DNA of 64,000 nt from Eledone cirrhosa (GCA_964016885.1 OZ024759.1:3368285-3432284); one strand, 5' to 3'. Numbered from the stretch's first letter, positions 1-9,191 are shown. Program-made: numbers and translations. Notes: generated by a model from the sequence alone, not told the origin.

Positions 1-75
1 GTTGCTCAGTCAGTAGCAGCCCTGCTTACGAACCTCAGGGGCCAACGACTTTACATGGTTCGAATCTCACCCTCT
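1..75 (+). repeat. tRNA-like relic, possible SINE head
   Basis: A B-box-like motif GGTTCGAATCT sits at 57-67. An inverted pair CCCTG (20-24) and CAGGG (36-40) could be an anticodon-type stem, but its 11-nt loop is too long for a working tRNA. A pyrimidine-rich tail follows. It is best read as the cut-off head of a tRNA-derived SINE or a tRNA pseudogene; the left end lies outside the window. Confidence 0.35.
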
Positions 76-584
76 CCGCACTTCTCGAGTTATCTCTTAC
101 TCATTTTACCTCTATTTACATCTATTACTCTATCTACCGCTTATTTCTCCCCCTCTCTTTACTTCTATAACTCTATCTCCCTCTTATTTCTCCCCCTCTC
201 TTTACATATATTTCAGTGTCTCCCTCTTGCGTGTATATATATATGCGTATATATACACGTATATAAGCACTAGATTTTATAAGAAATCTACGTAATAATA
301 TAATTAACAATAGTTGATGAATTAGACCAGAGTTAATTAAACAATAAATATGAATGAAATGGCAGTAGATGGGGAAACTTGAGTGTTGTGTGTGCATACA
401 TATATATGAGGTAAACTGGTTCAAATACTGTGTCAGGATTATATTGGACCAAAGACTGTATTAAATAGAAAGTAAAAAATGAAGTGAAAATATAAAAACA
501 AACTGAAAATTTCCCTATCCCTAGAAAAATTGATAACTTGTTATATATAGATAATTGGCGCTTTAAATTGAATAAATATTCATT

Positions 585-617
<33 letters not shown>
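76..617. other. AT-rich and pyrimidine-rich non-coding stretch
   Basis: A 42-bp unit rich in C and T is present twice at about 129-212. TA/TG microsatellites lie at 234-262 and 587-617. The short open frames here are low-complexity and I see no gene. Confidence 0.6.
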
Positions 618-618
<1 letters not shown>

Positions 619-728
619 CGTTTGTTATAGCTCTGGTTCATCTGAACCATTGAGCACTTGCCTCACATCTCGGAGGTTGTTTTTCATTATTTCGTGGGCC
701 GAAATGCGAATCTCGATAATTTATGTTT
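618..728. repeat. 111-bp direct repeat, copy 1
   Basis: Nearly identical (one visible mismatch) to 1199-1309. Near its start it contains an inverted motif TGGTTCA-TC-TGAACCA. The two copies enclose 470 bp of unassigned DNA. Confidence 0.8.
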
Positions 729-1198
729 GTATTTATCTCCAGACTCTAGCTATTGACCAGTTAATTTTCTTGATTTTTTAGTTGATTCTATTGACTGATG
801 AATAGCTTATGTTAATTTTAACCCTTCTGTTGAGAACTCTATTCGATTTGTGATGTTTTTGCATTCTTGCAAAAATATACATAACTGAATTTATTCGCCT
901 GATATAGAGGCTGCCTCCCTTGCCGATCCCCACGTGGAGTCAGCAATAGTCAGTCCTTGTATTAACATTGAACTAAAACCTATTGAGAAAGTGGCTTCCT
1001 TGTTCAATCATCTTACCAGAAGCCTGACATTATTTATGTAAGCGGACGGTACTTGATTTAGAAGCCGCAGAAACCCAAATACTGGATTTTACCAACCTTC
1101 CAGGGGTCCGGGTAAATTTTCAATACCCGAATTACTTGATCGTTTTTTTGGCTATGCGAATGATTGTTTAACCATCGTCTCAGTGTGTTTGGCGTTTA
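729..1198. other. DNA between the two 111-bp direct repeats
   Basis: There is no long open frame and no protein motif I recognise. The sequence is of normal complexity, unlike the flanks. It could be the inside of a short non-autonomous element whose ends are the direct repeats, or simply the spacer of a tandem duplication. Confidence 0.4.
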
Positions 1199-1309
1199 AC
1201 GTTTGTTATAGCTCTGGTTCATCTGAACCATTGAGCACTTGCCTCACATCTCGGAGGTTGTTTTTCGTTATTTCGTGGGCCGAAATGCGAATCTCGATAA
1301 TTTATGTTT
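1199..1309. repeat. 111-bp direct repeat, copy 2
   Basis: Second copy of 618-728, at a period of 581 bp. It runs directly into a TATG-type microsatellite at 1310-1417. Confidence 0.8.
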
Positions 1310-1417
1310 ATATATATGTACACTGATATATATGTGTGTATATATATGTACATATATGTATGTGTATATGTGTACATATGTATGTGCATATATATACTAA
1401 TATATATATATATATCA
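1310..1417. repeat. TATG/TATA microsatellite
   Basis: Alternating TATG, TGTA and TATA tracts fill the stretch between the direct repeat and a SINE tail. Confidence 0.8.
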
Positions 1418-1665
1418 TCTTCATCATACGTCCGCTTTTCCATGCTTGCAAGGGTGGGACGGGAGCTGATTGTGGATTGGTTTCTACAGCTGGGTACCCT
1501 TCCTGGCGCCAACCCCGTTTGCAGTGAGTGCTGGGTGCTTTTTTTTTCCGTGACACCTCCACGTCAACTTTACAGTGTGGGCTGGGTGCTTTTTTGCCGT
1601 GGCACCTCCACGACCACTTTGCAGTGGGGGCCCCGGTCCTGTCATCTCATTTCTACAGCTGAGTA
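1418..1665 (-). mobile_element. Cephalopod-type SINE, 5'-truncated
   Basis: Read on the minus strand, this ends in a diverged trinucleotide tail (CATCTTCATCATACG on the plus strand) and contains the same core as the copy at 2186-2443: the TTTCTACAGCTG boxes, a GTGCTGGGTGC stretch and the CCACGACCACTTTGCAGTG block. The tRNA-derived head is missing. It faces the copy at 2186, so the two form a separated inverted pair. Confidence 0.8.
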
Positions 1666-2012
1666 ATATGAAATAATATATATACTGATGTATATGTATA
1701 TATATATATATATGTGTGTGTGTAAGTACTGGTATATATATATGTATGAGTACTGATAAGTGTATGTATATAGGTACTGGTATATATATATATGTATATG
1801 TGTATGTGAATATGGGTACTGATATATATATATGTGTATATGTATGAGTACTGATATGTGTGTATGTGTATAAGTACTGATATATATATGTATGTGTATA
1901 AGTACTGATATATATGTATATGAGTACTGGTATATATATGTATGTATGTTTAAGTACTAATATATGAATACTAATGTATAAATACTGATATATGTGTGTA
2001 TGTATGAGTACT

Positions 2013-2070
<58 letters not shown>

Positions 2071-2185
2071 CATGTTTAAATACTGATATATAAGTACAAA
2101 TGTATAAGTACTGATATATATGAGTACTGGTATATATATGTATGTGTATGGGGACTGATATGTATATATATATATATGTATGCAT
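1666..2185. repeat. Irregular GTACTG/TATA minisatellite
   Basis: Units of roughly 20-35 bp start with AGTACTGATATATA or AGTACTGGTATATA and vary in length. A pure TA run of about 50 bp lies near 2016-2066. The reading frames in it are Tyr/Ile-rich low complexity and are not genes. Confidence 0.85.
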
Positions 2186-2443
2186 GGGCAAGATACTTTA
2201 TTTCACATTGCTCCAGTTTACTCAGCTGTAGAAATGAGATGATAGGGACAGGGGTCCCTATCATTCCACTGCAAAGTGGTCGTGGAGGTGCCACGGCAAA
2301 AAAGCACCCAGCACTCACTGTAAATGAGGTTGGTGTTAGGAAGGGCATCCAGCTGTAGAAATCAGGCCAGAATCAGTTCCCGTCCCACCCTTGCAAGCAG
2401 GGAAAAAGCGGACTTATACGAAATGATGATGATGATGATGATG
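2186..2443 (+). mobile_element. Cephalopod-type SINE with (ATG)n tail
   Basis: Begins inside the element at GGCAAGATACTTTATTTCAC, has the AGGAAGGGCATCCAGCTG box near 2340, and ends in six ATG trinucleotides. It matches the fuller copy at 17,434-17,760 but lacks its tRNA-like promoter, so it is a 5'-truncated insertion. Confidence 0.85.
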
Positions 2444-2623
2444 TATCTGTATATCTATGTATGTGTATGTATATATATGTATGTATGTATGTGTATGTAT
2501 ATATGTGTATGTATATGTATATGTGTATATATGTGTATATGTATATATGTATGTGTATGTGTATATATGTATGTGTGTATATGTATGTATATGTATATGT
2601 ATGTATGTATGTATGTGTATATG
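2444..2623. repeat. TATG microsatellite
   Basis: Runs of TATG/TGTATA units follow the SINE tail directly and lead into the first 534-bp duplicated block. Confidence 0.85.
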
Positions 2624-3157
2624 TGGCGACTAAACTGGCAACCCCACCAAGGTTTCTTGGTGAGGAGGGTGACTTTGGACATCCTGCAGGACTAAAAACA
2701 AAACCTGTCAAAGGGCAAAGGAGCTCTTAAGAGTCAATGGCCATCCAAAATCACCGGGAGAGATGACCCCTTAGCCTTTGTCAAGGCAGAATTCTAGAAG
2801 GAAAACTCTGATATAACACCTGCAACCCTGATGGTATCCAATGATGTTGACTTGTTCTTCTTTTTGGTAAATATCATCTTGGTTAAGAGAGTGGGACTGG
2901 CTTTGTGCAGTGCCTTTGCTCACTATAAAAGCTTCACGGCACAAGCATTGCTTTATATCTGGAGATCTCTCTGCACTTGTCCTCACATGGTACCATGGGC
3001 CCAGCACTATGTGTCAATAATTGTCACAAGTGTAGTGTTTGTACCAGAGTTTTCAAGTCGCTGGCTGGACTAAAAAGTCACACTCGTTCAGCGCTTCGGT
3101 AGGGGTTCTCCTACATGGATATAAAGTAGTGGCCGAAAACGAGTTGGCAGCCACCAT
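2624..3157. repeat. 534-bp direct duplication, copy 1
   Basis: Starts GGCGACTAAACTGGCAACC and ends GTTGGCAGCCACCAT; copy 2 is at 3328-3860. The pair differ by a few substitutions and small indels. Both are followed by TATG-type repeats. A related text reappears at 18,473-18,620, so this is probably an interspersed repeat family. The 78-80 codon open frames inside are the same in both copies and match nothing I know. Confidence 0.85.
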
Positions 3158-3327
3158 GTGTATATGTATGTATATGTGTATATGTATATATATGTATGTG
3201 TGTATGCATGTATATATGTATGTATGTGTATATGTATGCATGTATGTATGTATGTATATGTCAGGTCACCAGTTGTTGCTACTGGTAACATGTATCCCAG
3301 TACAACCTGTCTCATGGTCTGGTCGTT
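3158..3327. repeat. TATG microsatellite and repeat head
   Basis: 3158-3262 is TATG microsatellite. 3263-3327 (CAGGTCACCAGTTGTTGC onward) matches the head of the related repeat at 18,473, so copy 2 carries about 65 bp more of the family at its left end than copy 1 does. Confidence 0.7.
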
Positions 3328-3860
3328 GGCGACTAAACTGGCAACCCCACCAAGCTTTCTTGGTGAGGAGGGTGACTTTGGACATCCTGCAGGACTAAAA
3401 ACAAAACCTGTCAAAGGGCAAAGGAGCTCTTAAGAGTCAATGGCCATCCAAAAGAGATTACCCCTTAGCCTTTGTCAAGGCAGAATTCTAGGGGAAGGAA
3501 AACTCTGATATAACACCTGCAACCCTGATGGTATCCAATGATGTTGACTTGTTCTTCTTTTTGGTAAATATCATCTTGGTTAAGAGAGTGGGATTGGCTT
3601 TGTGCAGTGCCTTTGCTCACTATAAAAGCTTCACGGCACAGGCATTGCTTTATATCTGGAGATCTCTCTGCACTTGTCGTCACATGGTACCATGGGCCCA
3701 GCACTATGTGTCAATAATTGTCACAAGTGTAGTGTCTGTACCAGAGTTTTCAAGTCGCTGGCTGGACTAAAAAGTCACACTCGTTCAGCGTATCGGTAGG
3801 AGTTCTCCTACATGGATATAAAGTAGTGGCCGTACTCGAAAACGAGTTGGCAGCCACCAT
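3328..3860. repeat. 533-bp direct duplication, copy 2
   Basis: Second copy of 2624-3157, offset by about 704 bp. Its small indels include loss of part of the CACCGGGAG stretch and a short GGG insertion after the CTAG site. Confidence 0.85.
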
Positions 3861-3970
3861 ATATGTGTATGTATGTATCTGTCTATGTGTAACTAGGTGT
3901 ACTGGAGCAATGTGAAGTGAAGTGAAACTACTTATACGAACCGGCGTAACAGTCGGTATACATGAAAGAT

Positions 3971-4424
3971 GGTAACTGGTGATGCCTGTGAGAGCGCTTG
4001 GCTGTTACAACGCCATCACCGAGGTAACTGGTCATGCTCCTCATCAGGGCGTTTGGCTATTCCAGCACCTCAGCCTCGCCATCACCCGAGGTAACTGGTG
4101 ATGCTCCTCGTGATAGCACTTGGCTATTCCAGCATCTCAGCCTTGTCATCAGCAGAAGTAACTGGTGATGCTCCTCGTGAGGATGCATGGCTGTTGCCAG
4201 ATCTCACCCTCGAGGTAAATGGTGATGCTCGTGTGGGCGCTTGGCTATTGCAGCACCTCAGTCTCGCTATCACCCAAGGTAACTGGTAATGCTCGTGAGG
4301 GTACTTGGCTATCCGAGCACTCCAGCCGCGTCAACACCCGAGGTAACAGGTGATGTTCTTCGTAGGGGCGCTTGGCTGCTGCAGGATCTAACCCTCGCCA
4401 TCACCCGAGGTAACTGGTGATGAT
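3971..4424 (+). repeat. 65-67 bp minisatellite, forward arm
   Basis: Eight units begin with GGTAACTGGTGATGCTC-like text at 3971, 4023, 4090, 4157, 4213, 4278, 4342 and 4409. Spacing is mostly 64-67 bp, with two shorter units. Each unit contains a GGCGCTTGGCT box and a CTCGCCATCACCC box. Orientation flips at about 4425. Confidence 0.85.
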
Positions 4425-4830
4425 ACCTCGGGTGATAGCGAGACTGAGGTGCTGGAAAAGCCCAGCGCCTTCAGGAGCATCACCAGTTACCTCGGGTGAT
4501 GGCAAGGGTGAGCTCTGGCAACAGCCAAGCGCCCTCACGTGAACATCACCAGTTACCTCAGGTGATGGTGAGGCTGAGGTGCTGCAATATCCAAGCGCCC
4601 TGACGAGGAGCATGACCAAATACCTCGGTGATGGCGAAGCTGAGTTGTTGCAACAACCACACGCCTTCATAAACATCACCAGTTACCTCGGGTGATGGCA
4701 TGGTTGAGATCCGGAAACATCCAAGCGCCCTCACGAGGAGCATTACTAGTTACCTCAGGTGATGGCGAGACAGAGGTCCTGCAACAGCCAAGCGCCCTCA
4801 CGAGCATCACTAGTTACCTCAGGTCATGGC
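4425..4830 (-). repeat. 65-67 bp minisatellite, inverted arm
   Basis: The same unit as 3971-4424 in reverse complement: repeated GTTACCTCGGGTGATGG and AGCGCC(C/T)TCA(C/G)G boxes, about six units. The two arms meet at TAACTGGTGATGATACC (4411-4427), so the array is a large inverted repeat able to fold back. Confidence 0.8.
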
Positions 4831-5359
4831 AAGCAGCAGCATACAGCAAAGCTGACAGTACACATGCAGCATACATTCTCACCTTGGTCCTCATTGTGAT
4901 TCCTTGCCTGCACCAAAGACGGTCGTTGAGCCTTCCAAATGACTTACTTGCCTTACTAACACGTAGACCAACTTCTGCATCCAGAGAGCAGGTCACACTC
5001 AGAGTACTCCCCAAATACACAAATGTGTCAGCAGCCTTCAGCTTTTGACCATATACGTGTATGGATGGTTCATTGAAAAATTTATCCGGAGCAGGTTGGT
5101 ACATGACGGCAATCTTCTTCAGACTGATTGTCAGTCCCAAAGCACTGCACGCATTGGAAAAAGAATTCATAAGGTGTTGCACGTCACTCTGGGAGTGTGC
5201 AAAGAGATCACAATCATCTGCATATAAAAATTCCCTGATCAACGTACTCAGTACCTTAGTGTTGGCAATGAGATGCCTATGGTTAAACAGCTTGCCGGAA
5301 GTGCGATATCTGAGATAGATACTGTGTTGACAATCCTTGAAGACCATGAAGAACACCAT
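4814..5359 (-). pseudogene. LINE reverse transcriptase fragment (YADD)
   Basis: A 181-codon open frame encodes the palm-to-thumb part of a non-LTR retrotransposon reverse transcriptase. The catalytic YADD motif (FLYADDCDLF) is at about residues 44-53, codons near 5224-5213, followed by GLTISLKK and FVYLGSTLS, a typical LINE order. The N-terminal fingers, the endonuclease and the C-terminal end are missing. It is cut at its upstream end by an opposite-strand RT fragment at 5371 and runs into the inverted minisatellite downstream. No frameshift is seen inside the 181 codons. The clade is uncertain; the spacing resembles L2/CR1-like elements. It is a dead fragment, not a host gene. Confidence 0.85.
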
Positions 5360-5370
5360 TCCCTCTCAAC

Positions 5371-5638
5371 GTTTGGTATCTGGATGATGCTACATTGGGT
5401 GGGCCCGTACGGACGGTCTGCCATGACCTTCAATCGGTCATGACCTTCAATCGGCCATTCCTGCCCTGGCGGGAATCGGCCTCCAGGTCAACTCGGCCAA
5501 GTCGGAGGTGGTGAATGTCAGCCTCGATGCTGCAAGCTTTGCAGTCTCCATCTTGGACATGCGGTCCATTCTTCGCCAGGTTCAGGTGATCCCCAAAGAG
5601 GATGCCCTCACTGATCCACCCGCCGGCTATCTATCTGA
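5371..5638 (+). pseudogene. Second LINE RT fragment (YLDD), frameshifted
   Basis: On the plus strand VWYLDDATLGGPV is encoded from 5371, with YLDD at 5377-5388, followed by a conserved LINE stretch GIGLQVNSAKSEVV about 35 codons later. The frame is broken by a 17-bp tandem duplication (CATGACCTTCAATCGGT at 5422-5438, nearly repeated at 5439-5455); mentally removing one copy restores a continuous RT-like reading. This family differs from the minus-strand RT at 4814-5359 and lies head-on against it. It ends exactly where the minus-strand endonuclease fragment begins. Confidence 0.75.
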
Positions 5639-6055
5639 CTAGAATGCTCCCCTGATCAGATGATTGTCGGGTTTTTTAAAGTTTGGGTTGCATATCGACA
5701 TGTCATTGGTGTTGCAGAATTCTAGAAGCCTGAAGCCATCTTCATTTCTTGTGCCAACCCCGGAGCCTCCATGGACTCTATAGAAGCCATCATGGTGTTT
5801 CCCAATGTGTTCGTTAAAGTCTCCTGAGATTACCTTATCTACCCATTTGTCAGCTAATAATATTCGTACACCAACCCTCCCATTGTCATTTCCCACCCAG
5901 AAAAATTTGTAGCACTGATTTTTGCCTACAAAAACTAGCAGACTCTCCTCTCCATCTAGTTTCTTGCACACGGCATACGTCAATTTCCTTTCGCTCTAGC
6001 ATCTCTACGATTTCTCCTGCTCTTCCTTTCATTGTGCTTACATTGATGGTTCCAA
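5639..6055 (-). pseudogene. LINE APE-type endonuclease fragment with internal deletion
   Basis: The minus strand encodes part of an AP-endonuclease-like domain of a LINE: GTINVSTMKGRAGEIVEML near 6050, an RVQETRW motif, then KFFWVGNDNGRVGVRILLAD and GDFNEHIGKHHDGF, with the GDFN catalytic motif. About 50 residues expected between the LADKWVDKVI part and GDFN are absent, an in-frame internal deletion. A one-base frameshift lies near 5950, just after the ETRW motif. The family is the widespread craniofacial-development-protein-2-like LINE type. A dead fragment. Confidence 0.8.
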
Positions 6056-6962
6056 CTCAGAGTTTTGGGCATTTGCCATCATTCGTGGAAAATGGTGAAT
6101 TTTTGGGTATATGCTTCCTGTCTCTGAATTAAAGCTTCGCATGGGTGCTTAGTAACTCGTGGATTCATATTCATTTATTAATTCGGGGTCGCTCCATTAA
6201 TGCTCAGCTCATCCATACATAATGGTAAAAGAATTCAGGGCTAGGTCAGTAGTAGCAATAATGGCAGAGTTTGTTGGGGCTGGTAAGGGCTAGAAGAACA
6301 GGTGTTTATTTACTTGTCACTAGCTGGTTGTTTGTTCTATCTGTGTGTGTCTGATTTGTTTTGTTAGTTTGGTTTTTGTGTGTCTGTATGTCTTCATTTT
6401 GTCCTTAATTACTAGTTGTGATGTTGCCATTCCACCCATGTTTTCTGTTTAATTTTGGTTGGAGTTTCTTTATGTTTGTTTCCTCTGTGATTTGTCTGAG
6501 CATTGCATCTTTTCTGTGTGTGGATATAATTTTTATCTCTATGTTCTCTAATGTGCCCCTGGTTGTTATTGTTGGCTGTGAACTCTCACTAACCCTTGGT
6601 TGTTGTTGTAGGCTGTGACGTGAACTCTAACCTTTGGTTGTTGTTCAGCAGACATCAGTCTATTCTATATTACACATGCTGTCAAAAGATTGTTTTACTT
6701 CACTCAGTAACTTTGAATTTAAATATTTTTGCTCAAAACATGAAATGTTTTGCTCAGTGGTTGGGAAAAATTAGAAAGAATGGTGTGGTTTGAGGGCTGC
6801 TATTTCTAGCAGGTCAAGATCCATCATAAGCGGGTCAAAGCCTGTAGTTTTTTTGTTTTTTTTTATTAATAAATTTTGGTATTATTAAAAGTGACAGAAA
6901 AAAGATTTTGTTGAATATTTTGGTTGATTGGCTTGTTTTTTTTTAGATATTTTTTACAAAAA
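6056..6962. other. No recognised feature
   Basis: AT-rich DNA with poly-T tracts. A weakly repeated TTGTTGTTG-containing unit lies at about 6560-6645. Short open frames are hydrophobic low-complexity and show no domain. I see no gene or element. Confidence 0.5.
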
Positions 6963-7050
6963 TCCTTTACACTCCTCCATACATTATATCCTTTACACTC
7001 CTCCATACATTAAATCCTTTACACTCCTCCATACATTAAATCCTTTACAC
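6963..7050. repeat. 26-bp tandem repeat, about 3.4 copies
   Basis: Unit TCCTTTACACTCCTCCATAC plus ATTAAA starts at 6963, 6989, 7015 and 7041 (partial). The first copy differs at one base (ATTATA). Confidence 0.9.
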
Positions 7051-7071
7051 TCAATCATTATTTTGTTCATT

Positions 7072-7248
7072 GAGGGCGGTGGATTGGCAGTATCGGTAGA
7101 GCGTCGGATGCCATGCTTTCCAGCATAGTTACGTCCCTTTACGATCCCTTTACGAGGTTGACTTTGCCTTTCATCCTTACGGGGTCGATAAAATAAAGTA
7201 CCAGTAATGCACTGGGTAATTGCTGGCCTTGTGCCTAAAGTAGAAACA
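7072..7248 (+). mobile_element. tRNA-derived SINE with perfect 15-bp target duplication
   Basis: Head GAGGGCGGTGGATTGGCAG is followed by a CGGTAGAGCGTCGG A-box-like region, the CTTTCATCCTTACGGGGTCG body and a CTGGCCTTGTGCC 3' part. It is flanked by ATTATTTTGTTCATT at 7057-7071 and again at 7249-7263, a perfect 15-bp target-site duplication, which is direct evidence of retrotransposition. The B box is partly replaced by a CCCTTTACGA duplication. The same family is at 8955 and, on the other strand, at 19,943. Confidence 0.9.
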
Positions 7249-7263
7249 ATTATTTTGTTCATT

Positions 7264-7751
7264 TGGATATTTTCTTGTCTTTCAACTTTTCCATTTTTCT
7301 TCAGCCATGTTTAATGAGTATTTGTTTAAAATAGGTTCATTGAATCCCTGAATATTGACATCTAGCTGTAAACCATTGCCCCCAAAAGCATTCAGGAAAG
7401 TCAATTCAATGCCTTAAATAGTGAAAAGAGAATATAGAAGGGTACACATGCAGGAATACACACTCAGATGTTTAAAGGGGGTTGGAGTTAATCATGATGG
7501 AGGATACAATAGACAAACATAGAAATAGAAGATATTGTCAAAGCTTCTCTCTTATGAAACTTCATCTATGCACATCAAGTATAATGAACATATGGATGTT
7601 AAAAGAAATTATTGTTTGCCAAATGAAGCAGAAGATATCGGGATCCATGGTAAAAATATACAAAAATTCTGAACTGTTGATGAGGCAAAGAAGTGTTATC
7701 AATATCTGAGTTCATCAAACTACTCAATGAAACAAACTTGTTTCAAGAACT
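7264..7751. other. Unassigned stretch
   Basis: On the minus strand a 43-codon open stretch at about 7412-7280 reads LTFLNAFGGNGLQLDVNIQG and ends in a stop. I do not recognise it. It could be a fragment of a transposon gene, but there is no second line of evidence. Confidence 0.35.
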
Positions 7752-7955
7752 TTAACCCTTTAATGTTCAAACCGGCCAGAGTTCTTTACCTTTTTCTGTT
7801 GAAACTGGCTGTAACTGGTCACTCAAACTGATGTTAAGGTATTGTTCTCAAAATAAATACTTTCAAAATCTCATAGATTCGATATTATGTGAGATAAAGC
7901 ATTTACCATGAAAATATAATAGTATATAAGAGTAATGTGAAAGCTAAAGGGTTAA
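7752..7955. mobile_element. piggyBac-type MITE
   Basis: A 204-bp block is bounded by TTAA (7752-7755 and 7952-7955). Directly inside are inverted termini CCCTTTAATGTTCA and, at the other end read inward, CCCTTTAGCTTTCA. A TTAA target duplicated at both ends with CCCTTT termini is the signature of piggyBac-like non-autonomous elements. There is no coding capacity. Confidence 0.6.
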
Positions 7956-8137
7956 TGAAGTTGATGGAGGATCTCCTGGAATGAAATGTGTGTACATACA
8001 AACAACCACACACAAGCATGTACACACACACATACATAAAATACACAAACACACTGAGATTATCTTATAATATTTTAGACTTGCATTCACACTTTTTACA
8101 ATATAAAATTATTCTATTTGAATTTTTGTTCATGTTT

Positions 8138-8249
8138 CACTAATAGAAGTTTGGTGAGGAGAGCATGTTGAAACATAGAATACTAGAGAGGGTCACTAAT
8201 AGAAGTTTGGTGAGGAGAGCATGTTGAAACATAGAATACTAGAGAGGGT
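8138..8249. repeat. 56-bp perfect tandem duplication
   Basis: A unit starting CACTAATAGAAGTTTGG lies at 8138-8193 and 8194-8249. The right copy codes (minus strand) for the last 17 residues and stop of the FAS1 gene; the left copy falls in its 3' UTR. Confidence 0.9.
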
Positions 8250-8386
8250 CATTAATGGAGCAGATGGCTGAAGAGGGTCATTATTTGTCCAGAGAACTCG
8301 ATCAATGATGTGAACAACACCATTTGTAGCTGCTAGGTCAGAGTGTAATATTTTGGCAACTCTTCCGCCAAATCCGACTGTTAGAG
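8196..8386 (-). CDS. FAS1-domain protein, last exon
   Basis: The acceptor TTATCTTTCCAG is followed by two bases completing a Ser codon (TCT) begun by the 11,250 exon, then 62 codons and TAG at 8198-8196. It encodes the C-terminal half of a fasciclin (FAS1) domain: LTVGFGGRVAKI, then the hallmark H2 block DLAATNGVVHIIDRVLW. FAS1 domains are adhesion modules of extracellular or membrane-anchored proteins such as fasciclin I, midline fasciclin, TGFBI/periostin and stabilins. After the domain comes a short tail, partly hydrophobic (APLMTLSSILCFNML), which could be a weak GPI-type signal. The tail end is encoded by one copy of a 56-bp tandem duplication, so the ancestral C terminus is not certain. 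I see no clear poly(A) signal nearby. Confidence 0.8.
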
Positions 8387-8560
8387 CTGGAAAGATAAAA
8401 CAATCAATCAATATATTTATATATAAAGTTTATAGAAAATATAGGATGTTGAAGCAGAGAAAATAACCTTAGGCACAACTAGTTGTTATAAAATAGCTTA
8501 TAGAATAGGGTAAAGACCGCTAGTCATGGAAAAGTAAGGTTCCAGTAGTCGCTACAAGCA

Positions 8561-8791
8561 TCAAACTTCGTATCTTTCAGATATCAGCCTTCTTCTACTG
8601 CAGTTTTCTTCCACTGGCAATTCCTGGTCATTCTTCACCCAACAACATCCATATGCATCATATCTCTGTATCAGTAGTCTTCTCCTTTGTACACTACATT
8701 TGATTCCTCTTATACCCAGTTTTTCTCTCAGTCTATTGATACTTGCTTCATTCCTTTCTAGGCTCCACACAGCCTCTACATTTACTGCCAT
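8561..8791 (-). pseudogene. LINE 3'-end fragment
   Basis: The minus strand encodes WSLERNEASINRLREKLGIR and GIKCSVQRRRLLIQRYD, matching the C-terminal segment of the LINE at 9677-10,830 (SINELRERLSIRGIKCCVQE). The 'MLRWMC' segment is deleted. About 75 codons remain, and this is the third relic of the same LINE family around the FAS1 exons. Confidence 0.7.
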
Positions 8792-8954
8792 CTTTCACTA
8801 ACATGCATATACAAATTTCATTTGTATTTGTTTTGCAAGATGTTTTAAAATCATATATTGAAACACATATTGTTATAATCTGGGAGAGTCATGTTGCCAC
8901 TAAAAACATGTGCACCTTTGTTTCAGTTTGGTTTTATTATTAGTTTGGTAACAA

Positions 8955-9191
8955 GGGCAGTGGTTTGGTAGAGCATCGGACAACATGCTTTATGGCATAA
9001 AGTTACAGGGACAACATGCTTTATGGCATAAAGTTACGGCTCTTTCTGATTTGAGTTCAAATCCTGCCAAGGTTAGCTTCGCCTTTCATCCTTATAGGGT
9101 CAATAAAATAAAGTAGAAGTAATGCACTAAGATTGATTTAATTAACTTTCCCCTCTCCCAAAATTTTTGACCTTATGTCTAAATCAAAAAG
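8955..9191 (+). mobile_element. tRNA-derived SINE with 20-bp target duplication
   Basis: Same family as 7072-7248. Head GGGCAGTGGTTTGGTAGAGC is followed by a good B box GAGTTCAAATCCTGCC and the CTTTCATCCTTATAGGGTC body. Flanks TATTATTAGTTTGGTAACAA (8935-8954) and 9192-9211 match at 19 of 20 bases. Inside, a 31-bp unit GGACAACATGCTTTATGGC.. is tandemly repeated (from 8978 and 9009), lengthening the tRNA-like part. Confidence 0.88.

Noticed and set aside
1..75. Functional tRNA gene
   Set aside because: The B box is present, but the anticodon loop is too long, the acceptor stem cannot be seen and the start is outside the window.
1304..3260. Open frames full of Tyr, Ile, His, Thr, Met and Val over the TATG/TATA tracts
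   Set aside because: They are translations of microsatellite DNA on both strands and show no complex sequence.
4098..4743. Open frames over the 65-bp minisatellite (repeated EVTGDA text)
   Set aside because: They only reflect tandem units of about 66 bp that stay in frame; the orientation switch and irregular unit lengths argue against a gene.
6418..6793. Hydrophobic 65-66 codon frames as a small membrane protein
   Set aside because: T-rich DNA gives Phe/Leu/Val-rich frames by chance; no supporting motif or splice context.
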